DNA of 64,000 nt from Colwellia sp. (GCA_002733765.1 NVWU01000023.1:1-64000); one strand, 5' to 3'; numbered from the stretch's first letter, positions 48,853-59,250 are shown. The notes: generated from the letters alone by a model not told the origin. Numbers and translations are program-made.

Positions 48853-49379
48853 AAAAATTAGCTTTAATCACATTAGTATCTGTATTAATTAGTGGTTGTT
48901 ATGACGATACAAATGATCTTAGTGGTTACCTTCAACAGGTTAAAGCAACAACAGTCAACCAAATTGAGCCGATGCCAGAAGTACATCCATTTAACCATTA
49001 TGATTATTCTGCATTTGATTTAAGAAGCCCGTTCTCTTTACCAAAACCAGAAGTTATTCAACAAAAAATTCAACAAATGTCAGGTTGTTTAAGCCCAGAT
49101 CCTCGTCGCAGAAAGCAACCATTAGAAAAATTTGCACTTGGTGATATAACAATGCGAGGTACCATGGGAGATGATGGTATACTTTGGGCTTTGGTCGAGG
49201 CTTCTGACTTCACGCTGCACAGGGTAGCTATAGGTAGTTACATGGGTTTATTTAATGGACATATAATGGACGTTAATGCTAAAAGCATTAAATTAATTGA
49301 ACTAACACCAGATGGTGCCGGTTGCTGGGTAGAACGTGAAACAGTGATAAAAATTACTCTATCAGAGTCCGAAGGGTAA
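48849..49379 (+). CDS. pilP: Type IV pilus assembly lipoprotein PilP
   Basis: An inner-membrane lipoprotein linking PilN/O to the PilQ secretin. The 176-residue protein has a signal peptide with lipobox LISGC (Cys17 acylated), an extended linker containing DLRSPFSLPKPEV near 57-69, and a beta-sandwich domain with FALGDITMRGTMGDDGILWA near 96-115. The ATG overlaps the pilO stop (ATGA), indicating coupling. Confidence 0.95.
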   Translation: MKKLALITLVSVLISGCYDDTNDLSGYLQQVKATTVNQIEPMPEVHPFNHYDYSAFDLRSPFSLPKPEVIQQKIQQMSGCLSPDPRRRKQPLEKFALGDITMRGTMGDDGILWALVEASDFTLHRVAIGSYMGLFNGHIMDVNAKSIKLIELTPDGAGCWVERETVIKITLSESEG

Positions 49380-49391
49380 AGGGAAATAATA

Positions 49392-51479
49392 ATGCTATTT
49401 AATAAAATGAAAAATTATAAAATCTTTACTAGAGTGATTAAAATGAGACAAGTTTGCCTAGTTTTCTTAACAATGCTTACCATAATTACAACTTCTTTTA
49501 ATCTCAGTGCAGAGCAAGCAAGTGATAGTAAATTATTAGGTCTTTCCTATAATACAATTCAAGATGATCAGATCGAATTAGTTTTTGAGTTTTCAACAGA
49601 AATTTCTTCTCTACCGGCAGTAAAAACTTCCATGGATGCTGCCTATGTTGAAGTGAGTTTTGCGGCTAATGTGTATGATGATAAAATTAAAGATACGCTC
49701 ATTAATCATGCGGGTATCACCAATGTCGTTTTAGATAATAGCTCAGGCAAAGTTGTTGCCTTGATTAATTTAGATAAGCTATCTGTGTTTGATGTGGCTT
49801 TAAATGGTAAAGAGTTCTCTATTGTCTTTAATTATGGTCAATCAGCTGAAATTGTTGAAGCATTGAGCCCAGCAGGTGAGCAATTCATTAATCATGTGGA
49901 ATCACTAGACTTTCGTTTAGGTGAAAATAACTCTGCTGAAATACTCGTGTATTTAAAAGACAGTATGGTTGCTGTTGATGTAAATGATAAATTAGGAAAA
50001 GTGAATGTAGAATTTCATAATACGCAAATAATTGAAGATTTACTCTATAAGCTTGATGTAACCGATTTTGGTACAATTGTTTCAGGTATTGAAACATTTA
50101 AAGAAGGTCGTAATGCTCGCCTAGTGATTGATGTTGATACGCACTTTACTTTTTCACATCACCAAACGGATAATTTATTTATATTAACAATTGAAGAAAA
50201 AGAAAAGAAAGCACCTGGGTATTTAGGCGATAGTGAAGACTTTACCGGTCGTACTATATCATTAAACTTCCAAGACATTCCTGTGCGTACAGTGTTGCAA
50301 ATAATTGCTGATTATAATGAATTCAACTTAATCACTAGTGATACAGTCACAGGAAATATTACTTTACGCTTAGATGGCGTGCCTTGGGATCAAGCACTTG
50401 ATATTATTCTGAAAGTAAAAGGCCTTGATAAGCGTATGCAAGGTAATATTTTAATGGTTGCGCCAAGCGATGAGCTGGCTGCTCGAGAAGCCAAAAACTT
50501 ACAAGCCCAACAACAGGTCGAAGAGTTAGCGCCACTGTATTCTGAGTATGTACAAATCAATTATGCTAAAGCCAGTGAGCTTGCTGATTTAATCAAAAAT
50601 GAAGATACCAGTATTTTATCACCTCGTGGTAGTGTCTCAGTAGATGAACGCACAAATACTTTATTAATTCGTGATACAACGAAAATTATCGAAGATATTA
50701 AACGAATGGTTAATATTTTAGATATTCCAGTGCGTCAAGTTATCATTGAAGCGCGCATGGTAACTGTTAAAGACAATATAAATGAAGAGTTAGGCATTCG
50801 TTGGGGAATTACTGATACTGATGGCCAGTATGCAACCTCTGGTTCTTTAGCCGGTGCAAATTCAGCTAATGCTGGCCTTGTTCCTGCCTTAGCGGATCGA
50901 TTGAATGTTAATTTACCGGTAGCAAGTCCTGCTGGGGCTCTGGCATTCCAAGTAGCCCGCTTAGCTGATGGAACTATTTTAGATCTTGAGTTAAGTGCCA
51001 TGGAAAAAGAAAACAAGGGTGAAATTATTGCTAGTCCTCGTATTACCACGGCAAATCAGAAAGAAGCTTACATTGAACAAGGTGTTGAAATTCCATATCA
51101 AGAAGCAGCGTCAAGTGGGGCAACGGCAACGCAATTTAAAAAAGCGGTGCTTAGTTTGACGGTAACACCACATATTACCCCTGACAACAAAATCATCTTG
51201 GATTTAGTGGTAACTCAAGATACAGTTTCGGATGTTCAAAGTGGACAAGCTCCTGCAATTGATACCCAACGTATAGGTACTCAAGTACTGGTGAATAATG
51301 GCGAGACTATTGTACTGGGTGGTATTTATCAACAAGCTATTATCAGTACAGTATCTAAGGTACCGGTATTAGGAGATATTCCTTATTTTGGTTGGTTATT
51401 TAGAAATACTAGCCAGTTCAATGAGAAAAAAGAATTATTAATTTTTGTAACTCCACGCATCGTAACCGAGCATTTTTAG
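49392..51479 (+). CDS. pilQ: Type IV pilus secretin PilQ
   Basis: Outer-membrane multimeric channel for the pilus. The 695-residue protein has a signal peptide (core MRQVCLVFLTMLTIITTSFN), two AMIN domains (about 45-275), N0 (SLNFQDIPVRTVLQIIADYN near 290) and N1 (YVQINYAKASELADLI near 388) domains, and the C-terminal secretin domain (VPVLGDIPYFGWLFRNTSQF near 653). AGGGAA precedes ATG 49392; ATG 49443 is an alternative that gives a shorter leader. Last gene of pilMNOPQ. Confidence 0.96.
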   Translation: MLFNKMKNYKIFTRVIKMRQVCLVFLTMLTIITTSFNLSAEQASDSKLLGLSYNTIQDDQIELVFEFSTEISSLPAVKTSMDAAYVEVSFAANVYDDKIKDTLINHAGITNVVLDNSSGKVVALINLDKLSVFDVALNGKEFSIVFNYGQSAEIVEALSPAGEQFINHVESLDFRLGENNSAEILVYLKDSMVAVDVNDKLGKVNVEFHNTQIIEDLLYKLDVTDFGTIVSGIETFKEGRNARLVIDVDTHFTFSHHQTDNLFILTIEEKEKKAPGYLGDSEDFTGRTISLNFQDIPVRTVLQIIADYNEFNLITSDTVTGNITLRLDGVPWDQALDIILKVKGLDKRMQGNILMVAPSDELAAREAKNLQAQQQVEELAPLYSEYVQINYAKASELADLIKNEDTSILSPRGSVSVDERTNTLLIRDTTKIIEDIKRMVNILDIPVRQVIIEARMVTVKDNINEELGIRWGITDTDGQYATSGSLAGANSANAGLVPALADRLNVNLPVASPAGALAFQVARLADGTILDLELSAMEKENKGEIIASPRITTANQKEAYIEQGVEIPYQEAASSGATATQFKKAVLSLTVTPHITPDNKIILDLVVTQDTVSDVQSGQAPAIDTQRIGTQVLVNNGETIVLGGIYQQAIISTVSKVPVLGDIPYFGWLFRNTSQFNEKKELLIFVTPRIVTEHF

Positions 51480-51496
51480 TACCTATTTGTAATTTA

Positions 51497-51536
51497 ATTG
51501 TCGTTAAGTAAAATTTTTATCTTACTTAACGACAAT
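51497..51536. other. Perfect 15-bp hairpin between pilQ and aroK
   Basis: ATTGTCGTTAAGTAA (51497-51511) and its exact complement (51522-51536) with a 10-nt loop. No T run follows on either strand, so it is not a standard terminator. It may stabilise the pilQ 3' end or act on aroK expression. Confidence 0.7.
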
Positions 51537-51682
51537 GTTACTTGCAATCTTACCCTAACAATTGCGATAATTACGCCCTTGAAATTTACGAGGGAGACCT
51601 CTATAACGTCAAAGGTACTTAGGCAGATATTGCTCACTTCCTTTTGATATGATCTGAAACAAACGAGTATTAAGTAAATCTA

Positions 51683-52201
51683 ATGGCAGAAAAACGTAAT
51701 ATCTTCCTGATTGGGCCAATGGGCGCAGGAAAAAGCACTATAGGTAGAGAGCTTGCTGAAAGGCTACATCTTGAGTTTTTTGATTCGGATCAAGAAATTG
51801 AACGTCGTACTGGGGCAGACATTGCTTGGGTTTTCGATCTTGAAGGCGAAGAAGGTTTTCGCAAGAGAGAAGAGGGAGTCATTGAAGACTTAAGTGAAAA
51901 ACAAGGCATTGTTTTAGCAACAGGTGGTGGTTCGGTAATTAGCAGCCAAGTTCGTAACCGCTTATCTGCGCGTGGCATTGTGGTCTATCTTGAAACCACA
52001 ATAGATAAACAAGTGGCTCGTACTCAAAGAGATCGTCGCCGCCCATTGTTACAAACATCGGAAAAACCTCGTACAGTATTAGAGAACTTAGCAGTTGAAC
52101 GTAATCCTCTTTATGAAGAAATTGCCGATGTGATCATTAAAACGGATGATCAAAGTGCTAAAGTTGTCGCGCATAAAATTATTGAGCGTTTAGACTTTTA
52201 A
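51683..52201 (+). CDS. aroK: Shikimate kinase I
   Basis: Phosphorylates shikimate in aromatic amino-acid synthesis. The 172-residue protein has the Walker A loop [14 protein letters not shown] (about residues 11-24), the substrate residues in [24 protein letters not shown] and ATGGGSV, and the lid QRDRRRPLL near 113-121. It leads the aroK-aroB-damX-dam cluster conserved across gammaproteobacteria. Confidence 0.97.
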   Translation: MAEKRNIFLIGPMGAGKSTIGRELAERLHLEFFDSDQEIERRTGADIAWVFDLEGEEGFRKREEGVIEDLSEKQGIVLATGGGSVISSQVRNRLSARGIVVYLETTIDKQVARTQRDRRRPLLQTSEKPRTVLENLAVERNPLYEEIADVIIKTDDQSAKVVAHKIIERLDF

Positions 52202-52238
52202 TTTCATTTATAGTACTTACTAGTAGTAGACACAAAAA

Positions 52239-53303
52239 ATGCCCACACTTCAGCTTGATTTAGGCGCCCGTAGTTATCCAATTTATATAGATTCAGGTCT
52301 GTTTAATAATTCAGATCTGTTTTCTTCTCATATTAGAAATAAGCGTATTTGTATTGTCACCAATACTATTGTCGCGCCTCTTTATCTTGCTAAAATCAAA
52401 GATCAATTAATTGGCTTTGAGCTTGATGAAATAATTTTACCTGATGGTGAAGCTGAGAAAAATTTAGCTAATTTTGAACGTATTATGTCGCACCTATTAG
52501 CGAATGAGCATGGTCGTGATAGCACGTTAATCGCTTTGGGCGGTGGGGTTATTGGTGATATAACTGGTTTTGCTGCTGCTAGCTATCAACGTGGCATCGA
52601 CTTTATTCAAATCCCTACAACTCTTTTATCACAAGTAGATTCTTCTGTCGGTGGTAAAACTGCAGTAAACCATCCGCTTGGAAAAAATATGATTGGTGCT
52701 TTTTATCAACCTAAAGCGGTAATTATTGATATAGACAGCCTAGCTACCTTACCCGTGCGAGAATTTAATGCTGGCATGGCTGAAGTTATTAAGTATGGTA
52801 TTTTAGGTGATTATGATTTTTTTGTTTGGCTAGAAAATAATATTGACTCAATTAAGGCTGGCGATAAAGATACGCTCTCATTAATGATTGAGAAATGCTG
52901 TCAATGTAAAGCGGATATTGTGGCGAGTGATGAAACGGAAGCTGGTGTGCGAGCACTGCTTAATTTAGGTCATACCTTTGGCCATGCAATTGAAGCAGAG
53001 CAAGGATACGGAAGCTGGCTTCATGGCGAAGCTGTTGCTACTGGCATGGTACTTGCTGCTAAATTAGCAGTAGCAATGAATTTGCTTGAAGTGTCAGATT
53101 TTTGTCGAATAGAATCTCTTATTAACGTGTTTGATTTACCTTTGGTAGCTCCAAAAACGATGGAACTTGATGACTTTATTCGCCATATGCGCCGCGATAA
53201 AAAGAACATCGGTGGAAAATTGCGTTTTATTGTCCCTACCGATATTGGACAATCAGAAATTCGCGATGATGTAACACTGGAAATACTTCAGCAAATTCTA
53301 TAA
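52239..53303 (+). CDS. aroB: 3-dehydroquinate synthase
   Basis: NAD- and Zn-dependent cyclisation of DAHP to 3-dehydroquinate. The 354-residue protein has [20 protein letters not shown] near residues 97-116, [20 protein letters not shown] near 127, the Zn ligands in [23 protein letters not shown] and [10 protein letters not shown], and [14 protein letters not shown] near the C-terminus. It follows aroK closely. Confidence 0.97.
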   Translation: MPTLQLDLGARSYPIYIDSGLFNNSDLFSSHIRNKRICIVTNTIVAPLYLAKIKDQLIGFELDEIILPDGEAEKNLANFERIMSHLLANEHGRDSTLIALGGGVIGDITGFAAASYQRGIDFIQIPTTLLSQVDSSVGGKTAVNHPLGKNMIGAFYQPKAVIIDIDSLATLPVREFNAGMAEVIKYGILGDYDFFVWLENNIDSIKAGDKDTLSLMIEKCCQCKADIVASDETEAGVRALLNLGHTFGHAIEAEQGYGSWLHGEAVATGMVLAAKLAVAMNLLEVSDFCRIESLINVFDLPLVAPKTMELDDFIRHMRRDKKNIGGKLRFIVPTDIGQSEIRDDVTLEILQQIL

Positions 53304-53359
53304 CTATTTTGTGCTTTCTTAAAGGTAAGAGGAAGTAAATATTATAGAAAGGGTTAGGT

Positions 53360-54754
53360 ATGTCAGTGTTAGCGAACACGCGAGTAAATCAGAGCAAAAC
53401 CAATGAACAGGCTGATAACCGTGTTGAAAATAATACGGTAGAAATATCAACTACAGCAATTAGTGTCATCGCTCGTATTGATTATATACAGCGGTTTTCT
53501 AAACAGATGACTGTTGTTATTGATAAAGACTCAGCAGTTTACTCAAAAGTTGCACGTCAATACTTAGCTAATATAAGCCAAGAATCTAGTAATCCAGAAA
53601 TGAATGTTGCCTTTGTTGCAGCATCAAGCAAAATAAACGATATTCAAATGCGCTGCCGTTTAATTGAGCAGTTATTTGCTAATACGCTATTCGATCCAGA
53701 ACAATCTCTAGCCGTAAGCATTTTGCGTTTAGCTAAACAAAATAATGGCATAATTACTGTTATTGTTGAACATGCCCAAGCATTATCATTACAAATTAAG
53801 TATGAGCTTTGTCAGCTTGTTGATACGGCTAAGAAAACAAAAAAAAATATTAATGTTGTTATATTTGGCCTAGAACAAGCTGCAATAGAAATAGGGCAAA
53901 ACAAAGCTATTTTTGATAAAAAAACCAGTATTATAGATGCATGTAATGGGCAAGTTATTGCTTTAGAACATGCCAGATTTAAAAGCAAATCAACAGTGTT
54001 TAATAATGCGATATGGTTAAAAATAGGTTTTGCTTCTCTAGTTAGTTTATTGATAGTAGTAGTTTTCTTGTATCTATTTAGTGAGCATGAAAGCGTTAAT
54101 TTTGCGACTTTACCTGTTAAACAATCAATCATTGAAACATCAGTAATTGAAAAGTCGGCTATAGCGCTGAAAAAAATAAATACAAGCGTAACGCAAAATA
54201 AATTGGCTAGTGCTTCTGATATTCACCTTGCCTTGTTGTCTGAAGACAGTAGCCAAAATTTTCTTGTCGAAACCGCAAAAAATAGTGATATATTACAAGC
54301 CTTAATGCTTACTGATGCAGTAATAAACGATAAGCAGATAGGGGCTGATGTTGAAAAATCAGTCCCAAGTTCAACAAGTATTCAAGTAACGAAAACGCAA
54401 GTTAACGCCAATGATGTGAACCGAGAAAAACTAAATAATTTGACTGTTTTACCGGTAACATTGAATGAAGAATATTATTTGAATTCAGAAAAAGGTTATG
54501 TGGTACAAATCACTGGTTTTTCTAATTTATCAAGATTAGCAGCATTCATTACGTTACATAAAGATCAAGACTATTTTAGTTATCAGAAAAGCTTAAATAG
54601 TCAAAATTTCTTTGTACTTACCTCGAAAGTTTTTAGTGATAAAATGCAAGCAAGAGAAGCAATGAACAAACTACCGCAAGCTATAAGAGATCTAGGCTCA
54701 TTTTTAAAGCCGGTTTCAGCAATTAAGCGTGAAATAAATACCGTTAGTCAGTAA
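53360..54754 (+). CDS. damX: DamX-like SPOR-domain cell-division protein
   Basis: A single-pass inner-membrane protein of 464 residues. Residues 45-205 resemble a degenerate ExeA-type ATPase domain (VNVAFVAASS-like and VVIFGLEQ strands) without a Walker A motif. A membrane helix lies near 222-242 (WLKIGFASLVSLLIVVVFLY). A low-complexity linker follows, then a C-terminal SPOR domain (about 378-455, GYVVQITGFSNLSRLAAFI) that should bind denuded septal glycan. Position between aroB and dam identifies it with DamX. Confidence 0.9.
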   Translation: MSVLANTRVNQSKTNEQADNRVENNTVEISTTAISVIARIDYIQRFSKQMTVVIDKDSAVYSKVARQYLANISQESSNPEMNVAFVAASSKINDIQMRCRLIEQLFANTLFDPEQSLAVSILRLAKQNNGIITVIVEHAQALSLQIKYELCQLVDTAKKTKKNINVVIFGLEQAAIEIGQNKAIFDKKTSIIDACNGQVIALEHARFKSKSTVFNNAIWLKIGFASLVSLLIVVVFLYLFSEHESVNFATLPVKQSIIETSVIEKSAIALKKINTSVTQNKLASASDIHLALLSEDSSQNFLVETAKNSDILQALMLTDAVINDKQIGADVEKSVPSSTSIQVTKTQVNANDVNREKLNNLTVLPVTLNEEYYLNSEKGYVVQITGFSNLSRLAAFITLHKDQDYFSYQKSLNSQNFFVLTSKVFSDKMQAREAMNKLPQAIRDLGSFLKPVSAIKREINTVSQ

Positions 54755-54989
54755 TTCAAGTTACAATCCGCCCCTGAGAATAAAGATATACTCAAGCAAC
54801 TTTAAATAGTGAAAACTACTGGGATATCGAGTAACTAGTATTACGGTACTGTAGGGCTTATGTGTTTTTTATACAGCTTAGATACTCCCACACTTTTATA
54901 TTTTTCAAAAATATGAAAATGGATAGTTCATCTATTTATTGCCAAATAATCATGTTAGCTTTAGCTATGAATAATTTATAGGTTTTTTT

Positions 54990-55826
54990 GTGACTCAAGT
55001 TAAATCACTAGTTAGAATGCGATCTGCTTTGAAATGGGCTGGAGGGAAAAAAAAAGTAATTGATGATATCGCTAATCTTTTGCCTACAAAGGGCAAAAGA
55101 CGGTTAGTGGAACCCTTCGTCGGTGGTGGCTCTGTTTTTCTTAATTTAGATTTTGACGAATATCTTTTGATTGATATGAATCAAGATCTTATTTCTTTAT
55201 TCAATCTAATTAAAAGCCAACCTACTCAATTTATTTCAGATGCGGCTAAATTTTTTAATAGCGAGAATAATCAGCCTGAAAACTATTACGAATTTAGACG
55301 TCAATTTAATGCTTCTACTGATCCTTACGAACGCTCTTTATTGTTCTTATATTTAAATAGACACGGTTATAATGGATTATGCCGATATAATAAAAGTGGT
55401 GGTTATAACGTACCTTTTGGACGGTATAAGCACCCATACTTTCCCAAAAATGAATTAGAATATTTTTCAGAAAAGTCACAAAAAGCAACTTTTATGCAAG
55501 GTGACTTTGAAACAGCATTCTCTCAACTGCGCGCTGATGATGTGGTTTATTGTGATCCTCCTTATTCACCAATAAATCGAACATCAAACTTCACGGCTTA
55601 TACAGGTAGCTCATTTACGGATGAAGACCAATTGAGACTTGTTAATTGTGCAGAGTTAGCAAGAAGTAAAAATATTCCTACGTTGATATCAAACCATTAC
55701 GTAGACTTTACTCATGAGTTATACAAAGGCGCAAATAAGAAGAAGTTATTTCAGGTACAACGTTCAATAAGTCAAAAAGGCAAAGGGCGGAAAAAGGTAA
55801 AAGAAATACTGGCTCTATATAAATAA
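54990..55826 (+). CDS. dam: DNA adenine methylase Dam
   Basis: Methylates adenine in GATC for mismatch repair, replication timing and gene control. The 278-residue protein opens with ALKWAGGKKKVIDDI, and has the SAM-binding VEPFVGGGSVFLN near 38-50, the Dam block LFLYLNRHGYNGLCRYNKSG near 116-135, and the catalytic DPPY in YCDPPYSPI near 188. GTG 54990 is preferred because AGG lies 8 nt upstream; ATG 55017 gives a start closer to the E. coli protein but has no ribosome site. Confidence 0.95.
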   Translation: MTQVKSLVRMRSALKWAGGKKKVIDDIANLLPTKGKRRLVEPFVGGGSVFLNLDFDEYLLIDMNQDLISLFNLIKSQPTQFISDAAKFFNSENNQPENYYEFRRQFNASTDPYERSLLFLYLNRHGYNGLCRYNKSGGYNVPFGRYKHPYFPKNELEYFSEKSQKATFMQGDFETAFSQLRADDVVYCDPPYSPINRTSNFTAYTGSSFTDEDQLRLVNCAELARSKNIPTLISNHYVDFTHELYKGANKKKLFQVQRSISQKGKGRKKVKEILALYK

Positions 55827-55872
55827 AACATAGATTAATCAAAAGTATAATCGTTATATTTGAATCAATCAG

Positions 55873-56073
55873 TTAAGTGCTGGGTATTACTAGAGAAACG
55901 ATTACAATAAGTACTGCAATAAAAATGAACACCCCGATGACTCCTACAATAATGAAGTGACTCAATTTTCCTTGGCTAAAATCTCTTTCTCTGTTCTTAT
56001 TGCTTTGCACACCAAAAAACGCGGCGGCAACACTTTTAATGGTGTTAATTAATGATGAGCTTTTATCAAGCAT
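55873..56073 (-). CDS. DUF2970 small membrane protein
   Basis: A 66-residue protein with a conserved amphipathic N-terminal segment (SVAAAFFGVQSNKNRERDFS) and one C-terminal membrane helix (HFIIVGVIGVFIFIAVLIVI). This pattern, AAFFGVQ..KNRERDF...K..HFI, is characteristic of the DUF2970 family common in gammaproteobacteria. Function unknown. It lies opposite to dam, inside a region that in E. coli joins dam directly to rpe. Confidence 0.85.
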   Translation of the reverse strand: MLDKSSSLINTIKSVAAAFFGVQSNKNRERDFSQGKLSHFIIVGVIGVFIFIAVLIVIVSLVIPST

Positions 56074-56443
56074 TTTACTGTTACCAATAAGTGATAGATT
56101 AGTGAAAACTATAATGCAATAACTTAACTAAATCTAGATAACTTGGACTCAAATAGTTAGCGCATAACTTAACTGTAGAAAGCGAAGGCTGCTAGGTTTA
56201 TAGGTAAACAGGGATATAAGGATAATTACTGTGATTGATTGGAAGGTTATTATGTTTAGCTGTTATATATAGTTTTACTATATGGAGCTAATTGTTAATG
56301 TAAGGTAAAGATAGTAAGTCTTGTTATGATTTATTTTGACATGTCTATTTATCTTTATTAACCGTTAAGAAAATATTAATTGATTAGAGTGTAACCAATT
56401 AATATTTTTTGCCAGTTATTTAGTTACTTAGTGAACGAGTAAC
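56074..56443. other. 370-bp AT-rich intergenic region
   Basis: Probably the promoter of the DUF2970 gene (left) and the 3' flank of the porin gene. The only structure seen is the hairpin at 56371-56407. No ORF is worth calling. Confidence 0.55.
56371..56407. terminator. AT-rich hairpin after the porin gene
   Basis: A 12-bp perfect stem AAATATTAATTG / CAATTAATATTT with a 13-nt loop, 37 bp past the TorF-type porin stop codon (minus strand). The flanking T runs are short on both strands, so it is a plausible but weak terminator. Confidence 0.5.
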
Positions 56444-57133
56444 CTATAAGTCAATATCAACAGAGTAAGAAACATAGAATTTCAGGTCATCTTCACCAGC
56501 AGAAACGCTATCATCAAAACTTACTTTAGACACACCAAAAGTAAAACCATCTTTGCTGATTGAAGCGCCAAAGTCTGTAGACTCAGCAGAAAAGTCACCA
56601 CTGTAATCACCAATGTGTAAGGCAATCTCAGCACCGCTTTCTAAAGCAAAGGCGTAATCAATGTTTGCGTAAATAGAATCACCAAATTCAGCGCCGTCAC
56701 CGCCAACTTCTGAATCAGCTAATACCGCTACGCCAAATGTAAAACCAGCAGTTGAAAGGCTAACATAAATTTCAGAGAAATCATTTTCATCAGCAATACT
56801 ATCAGGGTATGCATAGTAAATATAACCCACGTCATAAGATATGTCTTCGCTGATGTCGTTACCAAAGCCGAAGTATAAATCTAATTCAGTGCTCATGTCG
56901 CCCCAAGAAGCGTTAGACGCCCAAGTACCAGCATAGAAGCCTGAGTCATTAGCATAATCAATACCACCAGAAATGGCAGCATCACCACCAGTTTGCTCAA
57001 GACCACGCCATAAGTAGTTACTGGTAGCAGCAACATTGGCTGAAAGTCCTTCGACAGCAGAAGCTTGAGTTGAAACGAATGCCGATGTAGCGAGTACTGA
57101 AGTTAGTGCAATGTTTAATAGTGATTTTTTCAT
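56444..57133 (-). CDS. TorF-family putative porin
   Basis: A 229-residue outer-membrane protein with a clear signal peptide cleaved after STQASA. The mature protein starts with AATSNYLWRGLEQTGGDAAI, the hallmark of the TorF (Gcw_chp) family, then GGIDYANDSGFYAGTWASN, repeated Tyr/Gly-rich beta strands and many acidic residues, ending in DIDL. The family is widespread in marine Proteobacteria; transport specificity is not established. A good AGGGAT ribosome site precedes the ATG. Confidence 0.9.
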   Translation of the reverse strand: MKKSLLNIALTSVLATSAFVSTQASAVEGLSANVAATSNYLWRGLEQTGGDAAISGGIDYANDSGFYAGTWASNASWGDMSTELDLYFGFGNDISEDISYDVGYIYYAYPDSIADENDFSEIYVSLSTAGFTFGVAVLADSEVGGDGAEFGDSIYANIDYAFALESGAEIALHIGDYSGDFSAESTDFGASISKDGFTFGVSKVSFDDSVSAGEDDLKFYVSYSVDIDL

Positions 57134-57445
57134 GTTAATCCCTCTCTATTATTATAAAATTATGAATCTATCTACTGTTTAGCAAAGATAGTGCCTGAAT
57201 GGTCAATATTTATTAAATAGTGATAATTGTTATAATTAAACAAAGAGTTAAGTGTTATTTTTAATTGTTAGATTTAAACTATTTTTGATAAACCTTTATG
57301 CGTTGCATTCAAATGGTGCAAGTTGATTCGTCTTGGGCAAATTAGGTGCGCTATTTATATACTGTGGTGAAACCCGTATTTAACGTTAGCTTGGGTATGT
57401 TTGTTTAGGTATAATGGCGATATATTTTTTTAGGGCTTTTTTGTT
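57134..57445. other. 312-bp divergent region between porin gene and rpe
   Basis: Contains a consensus -10 box TATAAT at 57410-57415, 30 bp before the rpe start, with no good -35 at 17 bp. AT-rich sequence on the left should hold the porin promoter. No other feature is seen. Confidence 0.5.
57410..57415 (+). promoter_or_regulatory. -10 element of the rpe promoter
   Basis: Exact TATAAT preceded by GG; the best-spaced -35 (TAGCTT, 57387-57392) is poor. Suggests rpe-trpS starts its own transcript here rather than reading through from dam. Confidence 0.4.
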
Positions 57446-58120
57446 ATGTCTTCTTTTTTAATTGCACCTTCTATTTTATCTGCTGATTTTGCTCGTTTGG
57501 GTGATGATGTCGCCAAGGTTTTAGCGGCAGGCGCAGATGTTGTACACTTTGATGTTATGGATAATCATTTTGTTCCTAATTTAACTTTTGGTCCTATGAT
57601 TTGCCAGTCGTTACGAGACTACGGTATAACAGCGCCAATAGATGTACATTTAATGGTGAAACCTGTTGATAGTTTAATTCCTCAATTTGCTAAAGCCGGT
57701 GCTGATATCATTACTTTTCATCCAGAAAGTAGTGACCATGTAGATCGCACCTTACAGCTAATCAAAGCTCATGGCTGTAAAGCGGGCTTAGTCTTAAACC
57801 CAGCGACCCCTTTACAATGTTTAGACTTTGTTATGGACAAACTTGATGTCATTTTATTGATGTCAGTAAACCCTGGCTTTGGTGGGCAATCGTTTATTCC
57901 AACTACCTTAGATAAGTTACGATTAGTTAAAGAAAAAATTACGCAAAGTGGTCGAGATATTCGTTTACAAGTTGATGGTGGTGTTAAGGCTAATAATATT
58001 GCTGAAATTGCTGCGGCAGGTGCTGATATGTTTGTTGCAGGCAGCGCCATATTTTCTCAAACAGATTATAAAATTGCCATTGATCAAATGCGTGCAGAAT
58101 TAGCAACAGTATCAAAATAA
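57446..58120 (+). CDS. rpe: Ribulose-phosphate 3-epimerase
   Basis: Interconverts ribulose-5-phosphate and xylulose-5-phosphate in the pentose phosphate pathway. The 224-residue TIM barrel has [14 protein letters not shown] at the start, [19 protein letters not shown] near 31-49 (catalytic Asp and metal His), [19 protein letters not shown] near 139 and the second catalytic Asp in [11 protein letters not shown] near 175. The downstream partner in E. coli, gph, is absent; trpS follows 60 bp later. Confidence 0.97.
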   Translation: MSSFLIAPSILSADFARLGDDVAKVLAAGADVVHFDVMDNHFVPNLTFGPMICQSLRDYGITAPIDVHLMVKPVDSLIPQFAKAGADIITFHPESSDHVDRTLQLIKAHGCKAGLVLNPATPLQCLDFVMDKLDVILLMSVNPGFGGQSFIPTTLDKLRLVKEKITQSGRDIRLQVDGGVKANNIAEIAAAGADMFVAGSAIFSQTDYKIAIDQMRAELATVSK

Positions 58121-58132
58121 TACCATTGGTAT
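58120..58132. repeat. Palindrome ATACCATTGGTAT between rpe and trpS
   Basis: A 13-nt perfect palindrome that begins at the last base of the rpe stop codon. Similar TACCAAT/ATTGGTA arms occur at 30720-30757. It may be a genome-wide intergenic motif or a regulatory site. Confidence 0.6.
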
Positions 58133-58180
58133 AATTATAGATAAAAATTTTTAAGGTAAAATACCGTTTAAAGGAAAGTA

Positions 58181-59185
58181 ATGAGTAAACCTATTGTATT
58201 AAGTGGCTGTCAGCCATCAGGTGAATTGACTATTGGCAATTATTTAGGCGCATTAAAGCAATGGGTCGATATGCAATCTAGCCATGAGTGTTATTACATG
58301 TTGGTGGATCAGCATGCTATTACCGTTCGTCCTAAAGCGGAAGATTTACGTAAAGCAACACTCGATGGATTAGCCCTTTATCTTGCTTGTGGCGTAGATC
58401 CTGCGCAAAGTACCATTTTTATTCAGTCTCATGTGCCAGAGCATGCACAGTTGAGTTGGGTATTAAATTGTTATACGCAAATGGGTGAGCTCAACCGTAT
58501 GACACAATACAAAGATAAGTCGCAAAAATCTGAAGCAAATATGAATGCAGGTTTGTTTACGTATCCAGTATTAATGGCGGCTGATATTTTGTTATATGGT
58601 GCCGATAGTGTGCCTGTTGGTGATGATCAAAAACAGCATTTAGAGTTAGCCCGTGATATTGCCACCCGCTTTAATAATCTTTATGGTGATATTTTTACCG
58701 TGCCAGATCCGTTCATTCCTCAGCATGGCGCACGCGTAATGAGTTTACTTGAGCCAACGAAGAAAATGTCGAAATCAGATACTAACCCCGGCAATTTTAT
58801 TGGTTTATTAGAAGATCCGAAAAAAATAGCGAAAAAAATTAAACGCGCAGTGACTGACTCAGATGAGCAAGCGCGTATTTATTATAATTTGGAAGAGAAA
58901 CCGGGTGTATCAAATTTACTTTCTTTGCTCTCATGTGCCAGTGGTAAGTCAATTGATAGCTTAATACCAGATTATGAAGATAAAATGTATGGTCATTTAA
59001 AAGGTGATGTCGCTGACGCTGTTGTGACTATGTTAGAGCCTATTCAAACCAAATTTCATCAATATCGTGAAGATCATGCTTTTCTTGAGCAAGTGATGAA
59101 AACGGGGGCTGAAAAAGCGTCGCTGCGAGCGAACAAAATATTAACATCAGTTTATGATGCTGTGGGTTTTATTCCGCGTCCATAA
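58181..59185 (+). CDS. trpS: Tryptophanyl-tRNA synthetase
   Basis: Charges tRNA-Trp. The 334-residue class I synthetase has the HIGH-equivalent TIGN in [19 protein letters not shown] (about residues 10-28), [16 protein letters not shown] near 148, and KMSKSD near 199. AAGGAAAG precedes the ATG. It follows rpe and ends in a long convergent hairpin shared with the FHA gene. Confidence 0.98.
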   Translation: MSKPIVLSGCQPSGELTIGNYLGALKQWVDMQSSHECYYMLVDQHAITVRPKAEDLRKATLDGLALYLACGVDPAQSTIFIQSHVPEHAQLSWVLNCYTQMGELNRMTQYKDKSQKSEANMNAGLFTYPVLMAADILLYGADSVPVGDDQKQHLELARDIATRFNNLYGDIFTVPDPFIPQHGARVMSLLEPTKKMSKSDTNPGNFIGLLEDPKKIAKKIKRAVTDSDEQARIYYNLEEKPGVSNLLSLLSCASGKSIDSLIPDYEDKMYGHLKGDVADAVVTMLEPIQTKFHQYREDHAFLEQVMKTGAEKASLRANKILTSVYDAVGFIPRP

Positions 59186-59196
59186 ACGCAACTTTC

Positions 59197-59247
59197 TTCA
59201 ATAAACTCAGAATAAACGAGTAGCTTATTTATCCTGAGTTTATTGAA
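59197..59247. terminator. Bidirectional terminator between trpS and the FHA gene
   Basis: A 14-bp perfect stem TTCAATAAACTCAG / CTGAGTTTATTGAA (59197-59210, 59234-59247), extended inward by partial ATAAA/TTTAT pairing. It fills the convergent gap and ends 4 bp before the FHA-gene stop codon. Confidence 0.8.
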
Positions 59248-59250
59248 TAG

